From positions 1,736,001-1,800,000 of the forward strand of contig CP006668.1 in the NCBI GenBank assembly GCA_000471925.1: a stretch of 64,000 nt of DNA. The letters are read 5' to 3'. Position 1 is the stretch's first letter; each line of letters starts with the position of its first letter. Positions 44,301 to 52,873 of this stretch are shown in pieces. Made by a program: the position numbers and the translations under genes. The notes below the pieces were generated by a model. The model was not told where the DNA came from and did no database searches. It saw nothing but the letters and a program-made list of their open reading frames with translations. The stretch comes from Ralstonia pickettii DTP0602 (GTDB taxonomy: Bacteria > Pseudomonadota > Gammaproteobacteria > Burkholderiales > Burkholderiaceae).

Positions 44301-44797
44301 CCGCCCCAACTCGCCTTGAGCATCAGCGGATAGCCGATCTCCGCTGCCAGCTTGCCGGCCTGCGCCAGGTCATTGGGGAGCGCACCGGTGGCGGGCACCA
44401 CCGGCACTCCCACCCGCTGCGCCAGTTCGCGTGCGGCAACCTTGTTGCCCAGCTCCCGCATCACCTCGGGCTTCGGGCCGATAAACGCGATGCCTTCCTG
44501 CGCACAGCGCTCGGCGAAGTCCGGATTCTCGGAGAGGAAGCCGTAGCCCGGATGGATGGCATCCACGCCCGCCCCCTTGGCCACGCGCAGGATATCTTCG
44601 ATATCGAGATACGCGTCGACGGGCTTCTTGCCCTGGCCGACCAGGTAGCTTTCGTCAGCCTTGAAGCGATGCTGCGCGAAGCGGTCCTGGTAGGAATAGA
44701 TGGCGACGGTGCGGATGCCAAGCTCACTGGCTGCGCGCATCACGCGAATGGCGATCTCGCCTCGGTTGGCGATCAGGAGACTGCGGATTTTCTTCAT
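41351..44797 (-). CDS. pyc: pyruvate carboxylase
   Basis: 1148 residues from the Met before [20 protein letters not shown] (44797). Biotin carboxylase domain first (ATP loop GGGGRGM, EVNPRVQVEHTVTE), then the HMGL-type carboxyltransferase with DTTMRDAHQSLLATRMR and the PYC tetramerisation region, and last the biotinyl domain with EAMKMET, biotin on Lys1114. All three parts look intact, and length is that of single-chain PYC. It makes oxaloacetate from pyruvate, bicarbonate and ATP. It sits between the citramalyl-CoA-lyase-like and hydratase-like genes of a pathway whose end product is pyruvate. Confidence 0.97.
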   Translation of the reverse strand: MKKIRSLLIANRGEIAIRVMRAASELGIRTVAIYSYQDRFAQHRFKADESYLVGQGKKPVDAYLDIEDILRVAKGAGVDAIHPGYGFLSENPDFAERCAQEGIAFIGPKPEVMRELGNKVAARELAQRVGVPVVPATGALPNDLAQAGKLAAEIGYPLMLKASWGGGGRGMRAIHKEADLADAIAAARREARAAFGNDEVYLEKFIARAKHVEVQILGDTHGNIVHLFERDCSVQRRNQKVVERAPAPYLDDVRRQALCGEALKLARAVSYTHAGTVEFLMDADTEDFYFIEVNPRVQVEHTVTEEVTGVDIVKAQIRITEGAQIGDAASSVPRQEEIRLRGHAVQCRVTTEDPENGFAPDHGKVTAYRSAAGFGIRLDAGTAYTGAVVTPYYDSLLVKVTCKGRDAGEANERMSRALREFRVRGVATNLAFLENVIEHEEFRSGRCTTRFIDNTPELFNFRQRRDRATKLLNFIADANVNGNPDVKGRAAPSRIVLSHPLPATDPAAVVPEGTRTRLSNIGPRAFAEWMKASKAVLLTDTTMRDAHQSLLATRMRTGDMTAIAPYYARQLPGLFSMECWGGATFDVAMRFLKEDPWQRLEALREAVPNILFQMLLRGSNAVGYTNYADNVVQYFVKRAAASGVDLFRVFDSFNWVENMRVAIDAVLDTGALCEGTICYTGDLFDRSRAKYDIRYYVELAKALEKAGVHVLGLKDMAGVCRPQAVHALVKALKEEVGLPVHFHTHDTSGASVASVLAAVDAGVDAVDGAMDSMSGLTSQPSLGAICAALEHSARKPAVGYRDLQPFCTYWESVRRNYEPFEADMCAGTSDVYRHEMPGGQYTNLREQARSLGLASQWPEVAQAYADVNVMFGDIVKVTPSSKVVGDMALHLVANKLSTADILDPAKEVSVPDSVISMCRGEMGYPADGFPEALQKKLLRGAAPIEGRAGAHIPAVDLEGARKQAEGEVGRSLSDNDLASWLMYPKVFKDFCAHQEQYDDVSILPTPVFFYGLEAGQEIAVELEKGKTLYVGLNAQAEADAQGGVRMYFDVNGQPRPIRALKRQEGKAAQAERMANANDPMQVASPMQGSVISVGVSPGQTVAKGDTLAAIEAMKMETSVVAEAGGVVKSILVQRGTLVRAGQLLIELQ

Positions 44798-44841
44798 CTT
44801 GCTTGTAGGAACCCAGGAATCTTGGAATTTACTCGCGCCTG

Positions 44842-45660
44842 TCAGGAGGTGCCTCGACCGGCTTGCCTCAGCAGGTCCGCAGCACGTGCGATCACGGGCG
44901 CGTCTACCATTTCGCCATCCAGCTGGAACGCACCGGGGCTCGACTTTGCGCCATCGATGACCCGCTGCGCCCACGCCAGTTGTGCTTCGGTAGGCCGGTA
45001 TGCCGCGTTGACCTCCGCTACCTGCGCCGGATGGATGCAAAGCTTTGCGCCGAATCCCAGCCGGCGGCCACGGGTGCTGGCAGCGCGCAGTTCATCCACA
45101 TCGGAGATGGAGACCGTTACCCCGTCCACCGGCGCGGCAATGCCCGCGGCCCGGGAGGCCAGGACCAGCATGGAGCGGAAGAAGAGCAGTTCCTGGTCGT
45201 CCCCTTCGATACCCAGTTCCGTGCGGAAATCCACGGTGCCGAAGATCAGGCGCTCGACGCCCGGCGCGGCGGCGATTTCCGCCACGTTGGTCATGCCGGC
45301 GGCAGTCTCGATCAGCGGCAGAACTTTGATTTCCGGCGGCAGGTGTTTCGCGACCTCGCCGATTTGCGCCGCGCTCTCCGCCTTGGGCAGCACGACGCCC
45401 TGCACGCCTGGCTTCAGGCAGGCGCGCACGTCATCCTCGAACCATTTCGTCTGCGTGGCGTTGATGCGGACCAGGCCGGTGCCGCCTGCGGCAAGGTAGT
45501 CCGCCAGCAGTTGCCTGGCGCGGTCCTTGTCGCTCTCAGAGACGGCATCCTCCAGGTCCAGGATGACGCGATCGGCGCCCGATGCATGGGCCTTGGCAAA
45601 GCGCTCCGGCCGGTTGGCGGGAACGAAGAGGTAGGAGCGGGCGATAGCGGTGGTGGTCAT
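44842..45660 (-). CDS. ccl: HpcH/HpaI/CitE-family lyase, probable citramalyl-CoA lyase
   Basis: 272 residues. SYLFVPANRPERFAKAHASGAD, VILDLEDAVSESDKDRAR and LPLIETAAGM are the CitE-like motifs; the Arg and acid residues that bind substrate and Mg are present. The family splits malyl-, citramalyl- or beta-methylmalyl-CoA. With CoA-transferase and hydratase genes flanking, splitting (S)-citramalyl-CoA to acetyl-CoA and pyruvate is the best reading. Starts 95 bases after the CoA-transferase stop. Confidence 0.82.
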   Translation of the reverse strand: MTTTAIARSYLFVPANRPERFAKAHASGADRVILDLEDAVSESDKDRARQLLADYLAAGGTGLVRINATQTKWFEDDVRACLKPGVQGVVLPKAESAAQIGEVAKHLPPEIKVLPLIETAAGMTNVAEIAAAPGVERLIFGTVDFRTELGIEGDDQELLFFRSMLVLASRAAGIAAPVDGVTVSISDVDELRAASTRGRRLGFGAKLCIHPAQVAEVNAAYRPTEAQLAWAQRVIDGAKSSPGAFQLDGEMVDAPVIARAADLLRQAGRGTS

Positions 45661-45691
45661 GGGAGCACTGTCTGGCAGATAGGCGAGCGCC

Positions 45692-45755
45692 TCCCCCGGC
45701 CTTCAGATGGCCGCGAAGAGGCGGAGCAGGGAACGGCCGCGGTCCGGCCGGGGGA
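45692..45755. repeat. inverted repeat in the gap between CoA-transferase and lyase genes
   Basis: TCCCCCGGCC at 45692-45701 is matched by its complement GGCCGGGGGA at 45746-45755, whose last base touches the CoA-transferase stop. The 44-base interior also has GCGGCC/GGCCGC pairs. The mRNA could fold into a long stem here, perhaps an attenuator or processing site. Confidence 0.4.
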
Positions 45756-46934
45756 TCAGATGGCGCCTTCGGTGCGCAGGCGCGACACGTCGTCGGTGGT
45801 GTAGCCGAGTTCGCGCAGGATGTCTTCGCTGTGTTCGCCCAGGGCCGGGATGGCGTCCATGCGCGGGTCGAAGGCATTTGGCATGCCGGGCGGCAACAGT
45901 GCCGGAATCACGCCCACCGGCGACGAAACCGACGTCCACCGCTCGCGTGCCTTGAGCTGCGGGTGGTTCCAGACATCGCGCATGTCGTTCATGCGGGCGT
46001 TGGCGATCTGGGCGCGCTCCAGGCGCTCGACCACCTGGTCGATGGTCAGCGCGGAGAAGACATCGGTGATGATCTGCGTCAGCTCCTCGCGGCTCTTGGC
46101 GCGCAGGGAGTTGGTGACGAAGCGCGCGTCGGTGGCGAGCTCCGGCCGTTCCAGCACGACCCGGCAGAACGCCTCCCACTCGCGCTCGTTCTGCAGGCCG
46201 AGGATGATGGTCTTGCCATCGCCGGCCGTGAACGGGCCATAGGGGAAGATGGTCGCATGCGAGGCGCCGGCGCGCGGCGGCGGCGTGGCGCCGTCGAAGG
46301 CGTAGTAGAGGGGATAGCTCATCCACTCGACCATGCTTTCCAGCATCGATACGTCGATATGGGCGCCCTTGCCCGTCTTGCCGCGCTGCAGCAGGGCCGC
46401 CAGGATATTGGTGTACGCATACATGCCGGCGGCGATGTCCGCGATCGAGCAGCCTGCCTTGGACGGGCTCTCCGGCGTGCCGGTGATGGAGACGAAGCCG
46501 GACTCGGCCTGGATCAGCAGGTCATAGGCCTTCTTGTCCCGGTAGGGACCGTCGTTGCCATAGCCGGAGATATCGCAGACGACGATGCCGGGATAGCGCT
46601 GCGACAGAGCTTCGTAGGACAGGCCGAGGCGATCGGCGGCGCCCGGTGCCAGGTTCTGGACCAGCACGTCCGCCTTGTCCAGGATCTTCTGCAGGATGGC
46701 CGGCGCTTCCTGGTGTTTCAGGTCCAGCGCAAGGCTCTCCTTGGAGCGATTGGTCCAGGCGAAGTGCGACGACATGCCGTCCACTCTCTCGTCATAGCCG
46801 CGGGCAAAGTCGCCGACCTTGGGCCGTTCGATCTTGATCACGCGCGCGCCCAGGTCGGCGAGCTGGCGGGTACAGAACGGCGCAGCGATTGCATGCTCCA
46901 GGGAAACCACGGTAATGCCATCGAGGGGACGCAT
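45756..46934 (-). CDS. ict: class III (CaiB/BaiF) CoA-transferase, probable itaconate CoA-transferase
   Basis: 392 residues from ATG 46934; open frame further upstream crosses the promoter. The N terminus LDGITVVSLEHAIAAPFCTR, the NLAPGAADRLGLSYEAL segment and GYGNDGPYRDKKAYDLL, carrying the catalytic Asp, are family hallmarks. These enzymes move CoA from succinyl-CoA or similar to a dicarboxylate. Gene context (divergent LysR, lyase, hydratase) resembles the itaconate operon of Pseudomonas aeruginosa, in which the CoA-transferase is also of this class. Itaconate or mesaconate is the inferred acceptor. Confidence 0.8.
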   Translation of the reverse strand: MRPLDGITVVSLEHAIAAPFCTRQLADLGARVIKIERPKVGDFARGYDERVDGMSSHFAWTNRSKESLALDLKHQEAPAILQKILDKADVLVQNLAPGAADRLGLSYEALSQRYPGIVVCDISGYGNDGPYRDKKAYDLLIQAESGFVSITGTPESPSKAGCSIADIAAGMYAYTNILAALLQRGKTGKGAHIDVSMLESMVEWMSYPLYYAFDGATPPPRAGASHATIFPYGPFTAGDGKTIILGLQNEREWEAFCRVVLERPELATDARFVTNSLRAKSREELTQIITDVFSALTIDQVVERLERAQIANARMNDMRDVWNHPQLKARERWTSVSSPVGVIPALLPPGMPNAFDPRMDAIPALGEHSEDILRELGYTTDDVSRLRTEGAI

Positions 46935-47170
46935 AACAGCCTTTTTCGAGAGAGGTAGCGTTCGAACTGCCTTTGCAGGAACAAACGACCGGGATTGGGT
47001 GCGCGACGCGAGTTCGCCTGCCAGCAAGTCTCCCAGCGCTTGGAGAGTCGGTAAATCTCGTTTTCTCGAAGCGGCCGTTCGTCTGCGGCGAAAGCACGGG
47101 CGTCCGGGACCGGCATGACCCGGTTTGCGACATATGTGACGCCTTGATACAGTTGAGGCAAGGAGCACAT

Positions 47171-48094
47171 ATGCATTTTGACTTTGCCGACCTCAGGCTG
47201 TTTGCACGCATTGCCGAGGAAGAAAACCTGTCGCGCGGGGCGAAGAAGGCATTTTTGTCGCCTGCCGCGGCCAGCGCACGACTCAAGGCCCTGGAGGACC
47301 AGCTAGGGACCCGCCTGTTCTATCGGGAGAGCAAGGGCCTCGCCCTGACCCCCGCCGGCGAGCGCCTGCTGCGGCATACCCGCGTGATCGAGCGCCAGTT
47401 CGAGCATGTCAAAAGCGAATTCGAGGAGTATTCCAAGGACACGGTCGGTCATATCCGCATCTTTGCAAACACCACCGCCGTCACCGAGTTCATGCCCGAG
47501 GTCCTGGCGCGCTTCATGGCAGAGCGCCCTGCCGTCACCGTCGACCTGCAGGAACGCCTGACGCGGGACATCATCCGCGGTGTCCTGGATGGCAGCGCGG
47601 ATCTCGGCATCATCTCCGGGCCGCTGAATTCGGAAGGGCTGGAGGTCATCCATTTCAGTACGGACAAGCTCGTGCTGGCGACACCGGTCGGCCATCCCCT
47701 GACCAAGAAGCCAGAACTCTCCTTCGACGACACGCTCGACTACGAGCACGTCAGCCTGCATGAAGGCAGCACCCTGCACGCCTTTCTGACCGAACTGGTA
47801 CGCGACCAACGGCGCAAGCTCCAGATCCGCATCCAGATCCGGAGCTTTGAAGCCATGTGCCGGATGATCGAGGCCGGCGTCGGCATTGGCGTGGTGCCGC
47901 TGTCGGCGGCGTTGCGTCACAAGCAGACGATGAAGATCGAAATCATCGAACTGCACGAACCGTGGGCGATCCGGGAGCGTGCGGTGATCGTGCGGGAACT
48001 GGAAGGGTTGCCTGGCTGCGCGAAGGCATTGATCGATGAACTGATCGAAGTGGCGCAGGCGGCGGGCGGGAGCCCGGCCGGACTCAATCTCTGA
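47171..48094 (+). CDS. LysR-type regulator, divergent from the itaconate-like operon
   Basis: 307 residues from ATG 47171, five bases after AAGGAG. Helix-turn-helix region DFADLRLFARIAEEENLSRG with AKKAFLSPAAASARLKALED, then a full effector domain. It is divergent from the CoA-transferase gene across a 236-base gap. In that gap ACATATGT (47130-47137) and a related ACATATG at the start codon are the only small repeats I see. Functionally analogous to the LysR gene beside the P. aeruginosa itaconate operon. The 3' end overlaps the Rid gene on the other strand by 11 bases. Confidence 0.92.
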   Translation: MHFDFADLRLFARIAEEENLSRGAKKAFLSPAAASARLKALEDQLGTRLFYRESKGLALTPAGERLLRHTRVIERQFEHVKSEFEEYSKDTVGHIRIFANTTAVTEFMPEVLARFMAERPAVTVDLQERLTRDIIRGVLDGSADLGIISGPLNSEGLEVIHFSTDKLVLATPVGHPLTKKPELSFDDTLDYEHVSLHEGSTLHAFLTELVRDQRRKLQIRIQIRSFEAMCRMIEAGVGIGVVPLSAALRHKQTMKIEIIELHEPWAIRERAVIVRELEGLPGCAKALIDELIEVAQAAGGSPAGLNL

Positions 48095-48545
48095 TGTGCA
48101 GAATGGCTTCAATCTCCACCGTCATACCATGGGGTAAAGAGTTCACGCCCACGGCTGAGCGAGCATGCATTCCCTTTTCCCCAAATGCCTTGACGAGGAT
48201 GTCCGAGCAGCCGTCAATGACCTTCGTGTGGCCGCGGAACGTTGTGCCCGCATGAACCATGCCCAATAGCTTGACCACCGCTTCGACGCGACTTAGTTCG
48301 CCAACGGCAAGCTTTATCGTTGCAAGCATGTTCAGCGCTGCAAGTTGAGCGTCGGCATACCCGGCAGGCACCTGCTCGTCTGAGTCGAGACGCCCCAATC
48401 GGTACGAATTGTCCGGTAACCGAGGGCCGTGCCCCGACAGGTAGAGGGTGTTTCCAAGCAATCGATACGGAATATAGGTACCGTTAGGCGGCAAGGCTAC
48501 TGGAATCTCGAATCCTAGTTCCGCAAGTCTTTCTTCAGGTTTCAT
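48084..48545 (-). CDS. Rid-family (YjgF/YER057c/UK114) imine/enamine deaminase-like protein
   Basis: 153 residues from ATG 48545. It belongs to the longer Rid subgroup, seen in GYADAQLAALNMLATIKLAV, VVKLLGMVHAGTTFRGHTKV and HARSAVGVNSLPHGMTVEIEA. RidA proteins hydrolyse the 2-aminoacrylate and 2-aminocrotonate set free by PLP dehydratases. Here the dehydratase gene is immediately upstream, 87 bases away. Local GC is visibly lower than around it (32 of 60 bases in line 48301). I cannot tell whether this subgroup keeps the classical deaminase activity. Confidence 0.9.
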   Translation of the reverse strand: MKPEERLAELGFEIPVALPPNGTYIPYRLLGNTLYLSGHGPRLPDNSYRLGRLDSDEQVPAGYADAQLAALNMLATIKLAVGELSRVEAVVKLLGMVHAGTTFRGHTKVIDGCSDILVKAFGEKGMHARSAVGVNSLPHGMTVEIEAILHIRD

Positions 48546-48632
48546 ACAAAAAATCTCCGTTGGACTATCTGAAAGTAACGCGTCGCCTGCCTGTGGCAGC
48601 ATAGCCTTGCACCGCCAGCAGCGCTCCCTAGC

Positions 48633-49613
48633 CTACTGGCGCCCGGTCAGCGCGCGTGCGAAGATGGCCGGGTCGACGTTCCCCCCTGAGCAAACGATCG
48701 CCACATTTTTACCGGCCAGGTCGACCTTCTTCTCGATTACTGCAGCCAGGCTCGCGGCCGCGCCGGGCTCGACCACAAGTTTCAGCAGGCGAAAGGCAGC
48801 AGATACTGCGCGCAGGGCCTCTTCGTCATTGACGCTGATGCCGGCGAGACGGTGTCGAAGAAGCACACTCAGTGGTTTGGTACCCACAACCGGGCCGGAA
48901 ATTGCATCCATGACCGTCTTTGGAACCGAGGTATTTCTCTCAGGACTTCCGCTGACCAGCGAATGCGCCATCTTCTCAAAGCCTTGGGGCTCCACGATGT
49001 AACACTTAGCCTGCGGGTACTTGGCTGTTACCGCGGTGATGACCCCTGACGATAGCCCTCCACCACTGCAATTCACGAGCAACGCGTCGAGCGACACGCC
49101 GCGCTCCTCGAGTTGCTCACAAATCTCCAGGCCAACGGTGCCTTGCCCGGCCATGACATCAAAGTCGTCAAAGGGAGAAACGAATGTCATGCCCCTTTGC
49201 TCGATGATTTTGTCCGCGACGGCCTCGCGTTGCTGGGTCTGGGGGTCGTACAGTACGATCTCCGCGCCCCACCAGCGACAGCTATCGATTTTGATTGCAG
49301 GCGCTGTTTCCGGCAGCACGATTACCGCGGGACAGCCCACCAACCTGGCGGCCGCGGCAACACCCTGACCGTGGTTGCCGGCCGAGTACGTAACCACCCC
49401 ACGTTCGAGGCGTCCGGCATCAAGCGAAAGTACCTTGTTCAGCGCCCCTCGGATCTTGAACGAGCCGGTCAGCTGAATCGGTTCCGCCTTGACAAACAAA
49501 TTGCAACCCGCCGCCTCGTCAAGCATTGGCGTGCTCAGCAGCGGCGTCCGGACAATATGAAGGTTGATGCGGTCCGCAGCGCGGCGAATGTCGTCCAGGT
49601 CGAAGTTTTTCAT
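48633..49613 (-). CDS. serine/threonine dehydratase (PLP fold type II)
   Basis: 326 residues. SFKIRGALNK places the PLP lysine at 53; SAGNHGQGVA and NCSGGGLSSG are the phosphate-binding and substrate loops. Length matches the catabolic TdcB type or serine racemase; there is no C-terminal ACT-like regulatory domain as in IlvA. It makes a 2-oxo acid and ammonia from Ser, Thr or a related hydroxy amino acid. The gene follows an amino-acid importer and precedes a Rid gene, so uptake, deamination and enamine clean-up sit in one operon. Confidence 0.93.
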   Translation of the reverse strand: MKNFDLDDIRRAADRINLHIVRTPLLSTPMLDEAAGCNLFVKAEPIQLTGSFKIRGALNKVLSLDAGRLERGVVTYSAGNHGQGVAAAARLVGCPAVIVLPETAPAIKIDSCRWWGAEIVLYDPQTQQREAVADKIIEQRGMTFVSPFDDFDVMAGQGTVGLEICEQLEERGVSLDALLVNCSGGGLSSGVITAVTAKYPQAKCYIVEPQGFEKMAHSLVSGSPERNTSVPKTVMDAISGPVVGTKPLSVLLRHRLAGISVNDEEALRAVSAAFRLLKLVVEPGAAASLAAVIEKKVDLAGKNVAIVCSGGNVDPAIFARALTGRQ

Positions 49614-49723
49614 TTCATTTCAGTTCGATGTGAAGCGCACTGACATGCGCAACCAGGCGCGGCTGATGTTGCCGCCAATGCGAATATCGTTCCCGCCAGT
49701 GACACCGGAAACGGGAGCTCCGC

Positions 49724-50458
49724 CTAGTGCTGCAGGATCTTGGAAAGAAAATCCTTCGCGCGCGGCGACCGAGTCTCGGCGTTGCCAAAGAATTCGTCCG
49801 TGGCGCAATCCTCGATTATTCTTCCACCATCCATGAAGATCACGCGGTCGCTCACCTTCCTGGCGAAGCCCATTTCGTGGGTCACGCACATCATGGTCAT
49901 GCCTTCATTCGCCAGTTGCACCATGACGTCCAGCACTTCGCCTACCATCTCCGGGTCCAGCGCCGAAGTTGGCTCGTCAAACAGCATGACAGTCGGATCC
50001 ATCGACAGCGCCCGGGCAATCGCGACGCGCTGCTGCTGCCCTCCCGACAGTTGTCCCGGATACTTGTCCTTGTGTGCAAGCAGCCCTACACGTTCCAGCA
50101 TCTTCAGGCCCCGGCACTTCGCGTCAGCGCGATCACGGCCCAGGACTTTCACCTGGGCGAGCGTCAGATTCTCGGTCACGGAGAGATGCGGGAAGAGCTC
50201 AAAGTGCTGAAAGACCATGCCTACACCGGAGCGAACCCTGGGGAGGTTGGTTTTGGGATCGGTAATGGAGAAGCCATTGACGACGATATCGCCGCTCTGT
50301 ACCGGTTCAAGGCCGTTGACCGTCTTGATCAACGTACTTTTTCCGGAGCCGGACGGCCCGCATACGACGACCACCTCTCCTTTGCTGATCCCCGTCGTGC
50401 AGTCCGTCAGCACTCGCGTGCTTCCGTACCATTTGCTAATGTTGTTGATACTGATCAT
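49724..50458 (-). CDS. gltL: polar amino acid ABC transporter ATP-binding protein
   Basis: 244 residues. Walker [10 protein letters not shown] at 34-42, [15 protein letters not shown] signature and [16 protein letters not shown]. Typical GlnQ/GltL length and motifs. It powers the GltJK permease; 11 bases after the gltK stop. Likely imports the amino acid deaminated by the enzyme encoded next. Confidence 0.95.
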   Translation of the reverse strand: MISINNISKWYGSTRVLTDCTTGISKGEVVVVCGPSGSGKSTLIKTVNGLEPVQSGDIVVNGFSITDPKTNLPRVRSGVGMVFQHFELFPHLSVTENLTLAQVKVLGRDRADAKCRGLKMLERVGLLAHKDKYPGQLSGGQQQRVAIARALSMDPTVMLFDEPTSALDPEMVGEVLDVMVQLANEGMTMMCVTHEMGFARKVSDRVIFMDGGRIIEDCATDEFFGNAETRSPRAKDFLSKILQH

Positions 50459-50469
50459 GACGCGTCTCC

Positions 50470-51138
50470 TCAGCGAATGATTTGCACCTTTCTCTGCAGC
50501 CTTCTCACGAGCATGGACAGGGAAAGGCAGATAGCGAAATAAACAACCGTCGCTATCAGGTAGGTTTCTACCGGCCGGTTGAGGTTCTTTCCGACCACCT
50601 CGAACCCTTTGAGCAGATCATGCGCACCGATCGCATAAACCAGACTCGTGTCCTGAAACAGCACGATCGTCTGTGTCAGCAGCACAGGCAGCATGTTGCG
50701 GAAGGCCTGCGGCAGAACCACCTGGTGCATGGTCTGTGCATAGGTCATGCCCATCGCATATCCGGCAAACACCTGTCCCCGTGGCACACTTTGAATGCCC
50801 GCCCGCATGATCTCCGAGTAGTAAGCCGCTTCGAATGCGGTGAAGGTGATAATCGCAGAGAGCTCTGCACCAAGCGGTCGCTTCAAAAGCAGGGGTATCA
50901 GCAGGAAGAACCACAGGATCACCATCACCAGCGGCACGGATCTGAGCGTGTTGACGTAAGCGGCGGCCGGCACCTCCAGCCATCGCTTGCCGGACAATCG
51001 CATCAACGCGAGAATGGTTCCGAGTACGATCCCCCCGAGCATTGCGACCAGCGTGAGTTGCACTGAAAAATAGAGCCCTTTCAGCACGAATCCCGAAACG
51101 ACGCTCCAGTTGAAGAAACTGAAATCCAGAGTATTCAT
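50470..51138 (-). CDS. gltK: polar amino acid ABC transporter permease
   Basis: 222 residues with four to five membrane spans and the [20 protein letters not shown] inner-membrane coupling loop of the HisMQ/GltJK family. It overlaps gltJ by 4 bases. Pairs with GltJ to form the membrane channel. Confidence 0.94.
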   Translation of the reverse strand: MNTLDFSFFNWSVVSGFVLKGLYFSVQLTLVAMLGGIVLGTILALMRLSGKRWLEVPAAAYVNTLRSVPLVMVILWFFLLIPLLLKRPLGAELSAIITFTAFEAAYYSEIMRAGIQSVPRGQVFAGYAMGMTYAQTMHQVVLPQAFRNMLPVLLTQTIVLFQDTSLVYAIGAHDLLKGFEVVGKNLNRPVETYLIATVVYFAICLSLSMLVRRLQRKVQIIR

Positions 51139-51845
51139 TTGACTGCCCCCGGCATGCCAGGTACACGGACTTTGCGCTCGATAATGTGCGCAATGCGGTT
51201 GACGGCAAAGGCGGAGATGAAATACAAGCCGGTCACCGCCAGGTAGATCTCGATACCCCGGGCGGTTTCTTCCTGCGCCTGCATCGCGAACATTGTCAGT
51301 TCGGCGATGCTCACCGCGAATGCCACCGAAGAGTTCTTGATGATGCTCATCGACTCACTGGTAAGCGGCGGAATGATAATTCTCAGCGCCACCGGCAAGA
51401 TGACGTAGCGATATGTCTGGACCGGGGTGAATCCCATTGCCAGGCCCGCATGGCGCTGGCCTCGCGGCAATGCCAGGATCCCCGCCTTTACCTGCTCCGC
51501 AACACGAGAGGAGGTATAAAGTCCCAGCGCCATGACCACCAGGAAAAAGCCAGGCACCGCGCGCAGGCTCGGGATAAGCCCGGGAATGACGTGGTACCAG
51601 AGGAAGATCTGAAGCAGCAGCGGAATATTGCGGAATACCTCGGTCCAGACATTGCCGAGCGCCACTACCGCACGATTGCCAGTGGTACGCAACACGCCCA
51701 CGATGGCACCAACCAGCAACGCCAGAAACAGCGAGCACAGCGCAACGGAAAGCGTCCATCCCCAGGCCGACAGCATCCACTCCAGATACGTCTCGCCTCC
51801 GCCGGTGTCCTGAAGAAACACCTGCCAATCCCAATAATTACTCAA
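51135..51845 (-). CDS. gltJ: polar amino acid ABC transporter permease
   Basis: 236 residues. The coupling-loop stretch LYTSSRVAEQVKAGILALPR and TEVFRNIPLLLQIFLWYHV are typical of GltJ. Several membrane spans. It starts 87 bases after the receptor gene and overlaps gltK by 4 bases. Confidence 0.94.
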   Translation of the reverse strand: MSNYWDWQVFLQDTGGGETYLEWMLSAWGWTLSVALCSLFLALLVGAIVGVLRTTGNRAVVALGNVWTEVFRNIPLLLQIFLWYHVIPGLIPSLRAVPGFFLVVMALGLYTSSRVAEQVKAGILALPRGQRHAGLAMGFTPVQTYRYVILPVALRIIIPPLTSESMSIIKNSSVAFAVSIAELTMFAMQAQEETARGIEIYLAVTGLYFISAFAVNRIAHIIERKVRVPGMPGAVK

Positions 51846-51932
51846 CGATGTCTCCTTCCGCTACAGTTGCGAACTCACCTGCAGATGGCGTCCGGCGGTA
51901 TGCTTCGCCGCCGGACGCCAATCGTTTCGCTC

Positions 51933-52823
51933 TCAGATGCCGCGGTTGTTGGGACTGCTATAGGTGTCCTTCAGCGCTTTCGACATTGGGAAATTCAGGT
52001 TGACTCCCGACGGAGGGACCGGGCGCGAGAACCACTTTGCATACAGCTCGTTGATCTCTCCGCTCTTCATGACGGCGCCGATGGTGTCATTGACCAATTC
52101 CTTGAAGGCCGGATCGTCCTTGCGGAACATCAAGCCATAGGGCTCATCCCGGAGTCTCTCGTCGAGTATCTTGTATTCATTCGGACTTGCCGAGGTCGCG
52201 ATCAAACCGGCTAGCTGCACATCTTCCAGGATCATTGCGTTCGCACGGCCAGACGAAAGCAACAGGAACGCATCGGCAATGTCCTTGCCGTACAACTCCT
52301 GAAAGTCCTTCTTCTCGGTCCGCCGATAGCTACGAAGTAGCTGAATCGTGGTGGATCCGGTAACCGTGGCAACCGTCTTGCCTTCGAGCTGCGTCATCGA
52401 GCTGATTCCGGATTGCTTCTTGACGGCAACTGCAATGCTGCTGACGAAATGTGTAGGCGCGAACTCCACCTGTTGGGCACGTGCAGTGGTATTTGTGGTG
52501 GTACTGCACTCGAGATCGATCGTGCCGTTCTGCAGCAATGGGATCCTGTTGGTTGGCGTGACTATCGTGTACTGCACCTTAAGGTTCGGCATCTGCAGTT
52601 TCTTCTTGACTGCATCGACCACCTTTAGACACAGATCCGCCGAAAACCCGACCGGATTCGCGTCCGCGCTCGTCTTGTATGAAAACGGGAAGGACGCGTC
52701 TCTGGCACCCAACCCAATGACGCCGGACTCCTTGATCTTCTGCAAGGTGTCTTTGGATTGGGCCTGGATGGGGCTAGCGCAAAGCAACGAGCAAAGCGCG
52801 ATCAAAGAGATAGGCAGTTTCAT
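51933..52823 (-). CDS. gltI: polar amino acid ABC transporter periplasmic receptor
   Basis: 296 residues. Signal peptide 1-22 (ends SPIQAQ). The mature part has GVIGLGARDASFPFSYKTSA and VGFSADLCLKVVDAVKKKL, the glutamate/aspartate-receptor pattern. It is the first gene of the import operon, with AAGGAG upstream of the ATG. The 50-base AT-rich gap between it and the aldehyde dehydrogenase end could hold its own promoter (a TATGTATAGA-like stretch on the minus strand). Substrate probably an acidic or hydroxy amino acid. Confidence 0.93.
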   Translation of the reverse strand: MKLPISLIALCSLLCASPIQAQSKDTLQKIKESGVIGLGARDASFPFSYKTSADANPVGFSADLCLKVVDAVKKKLQMPNLKVQYTIVTPTNRIPLLQNGTIDLECSTTTNTTARAQQVEFAPTHFVSSIAVAVKKQSGISSMTQLEGKTVATVTGSTTIQLLRSYRRTEKKDFQELYGKDIADAFLLLSSGRANAMILEDVQLAGLIATSASPNEYKILDERLRDEPYGLMFRKDDPAFKELVNDTIGAVMKSGEINELYAKWFSRPVPPSGVNLNFPMSKALKDTYSSPNNRGI

Positions 52824-52873
52824 TTAGTGTCTCCTTATTTCTATACATATTTTCCACGTCGAACCGCACCAGC

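Noticed and set aside
41354..45499. Very long open frame on the plus strand opposite pyruvate carboxylase
   Set aside because: It is antisense to a complete, motif-rich pyruvate carboxylase; its His/Arg/Gln-rich translation has no domain features and arises from the GC-rich codon pattern.
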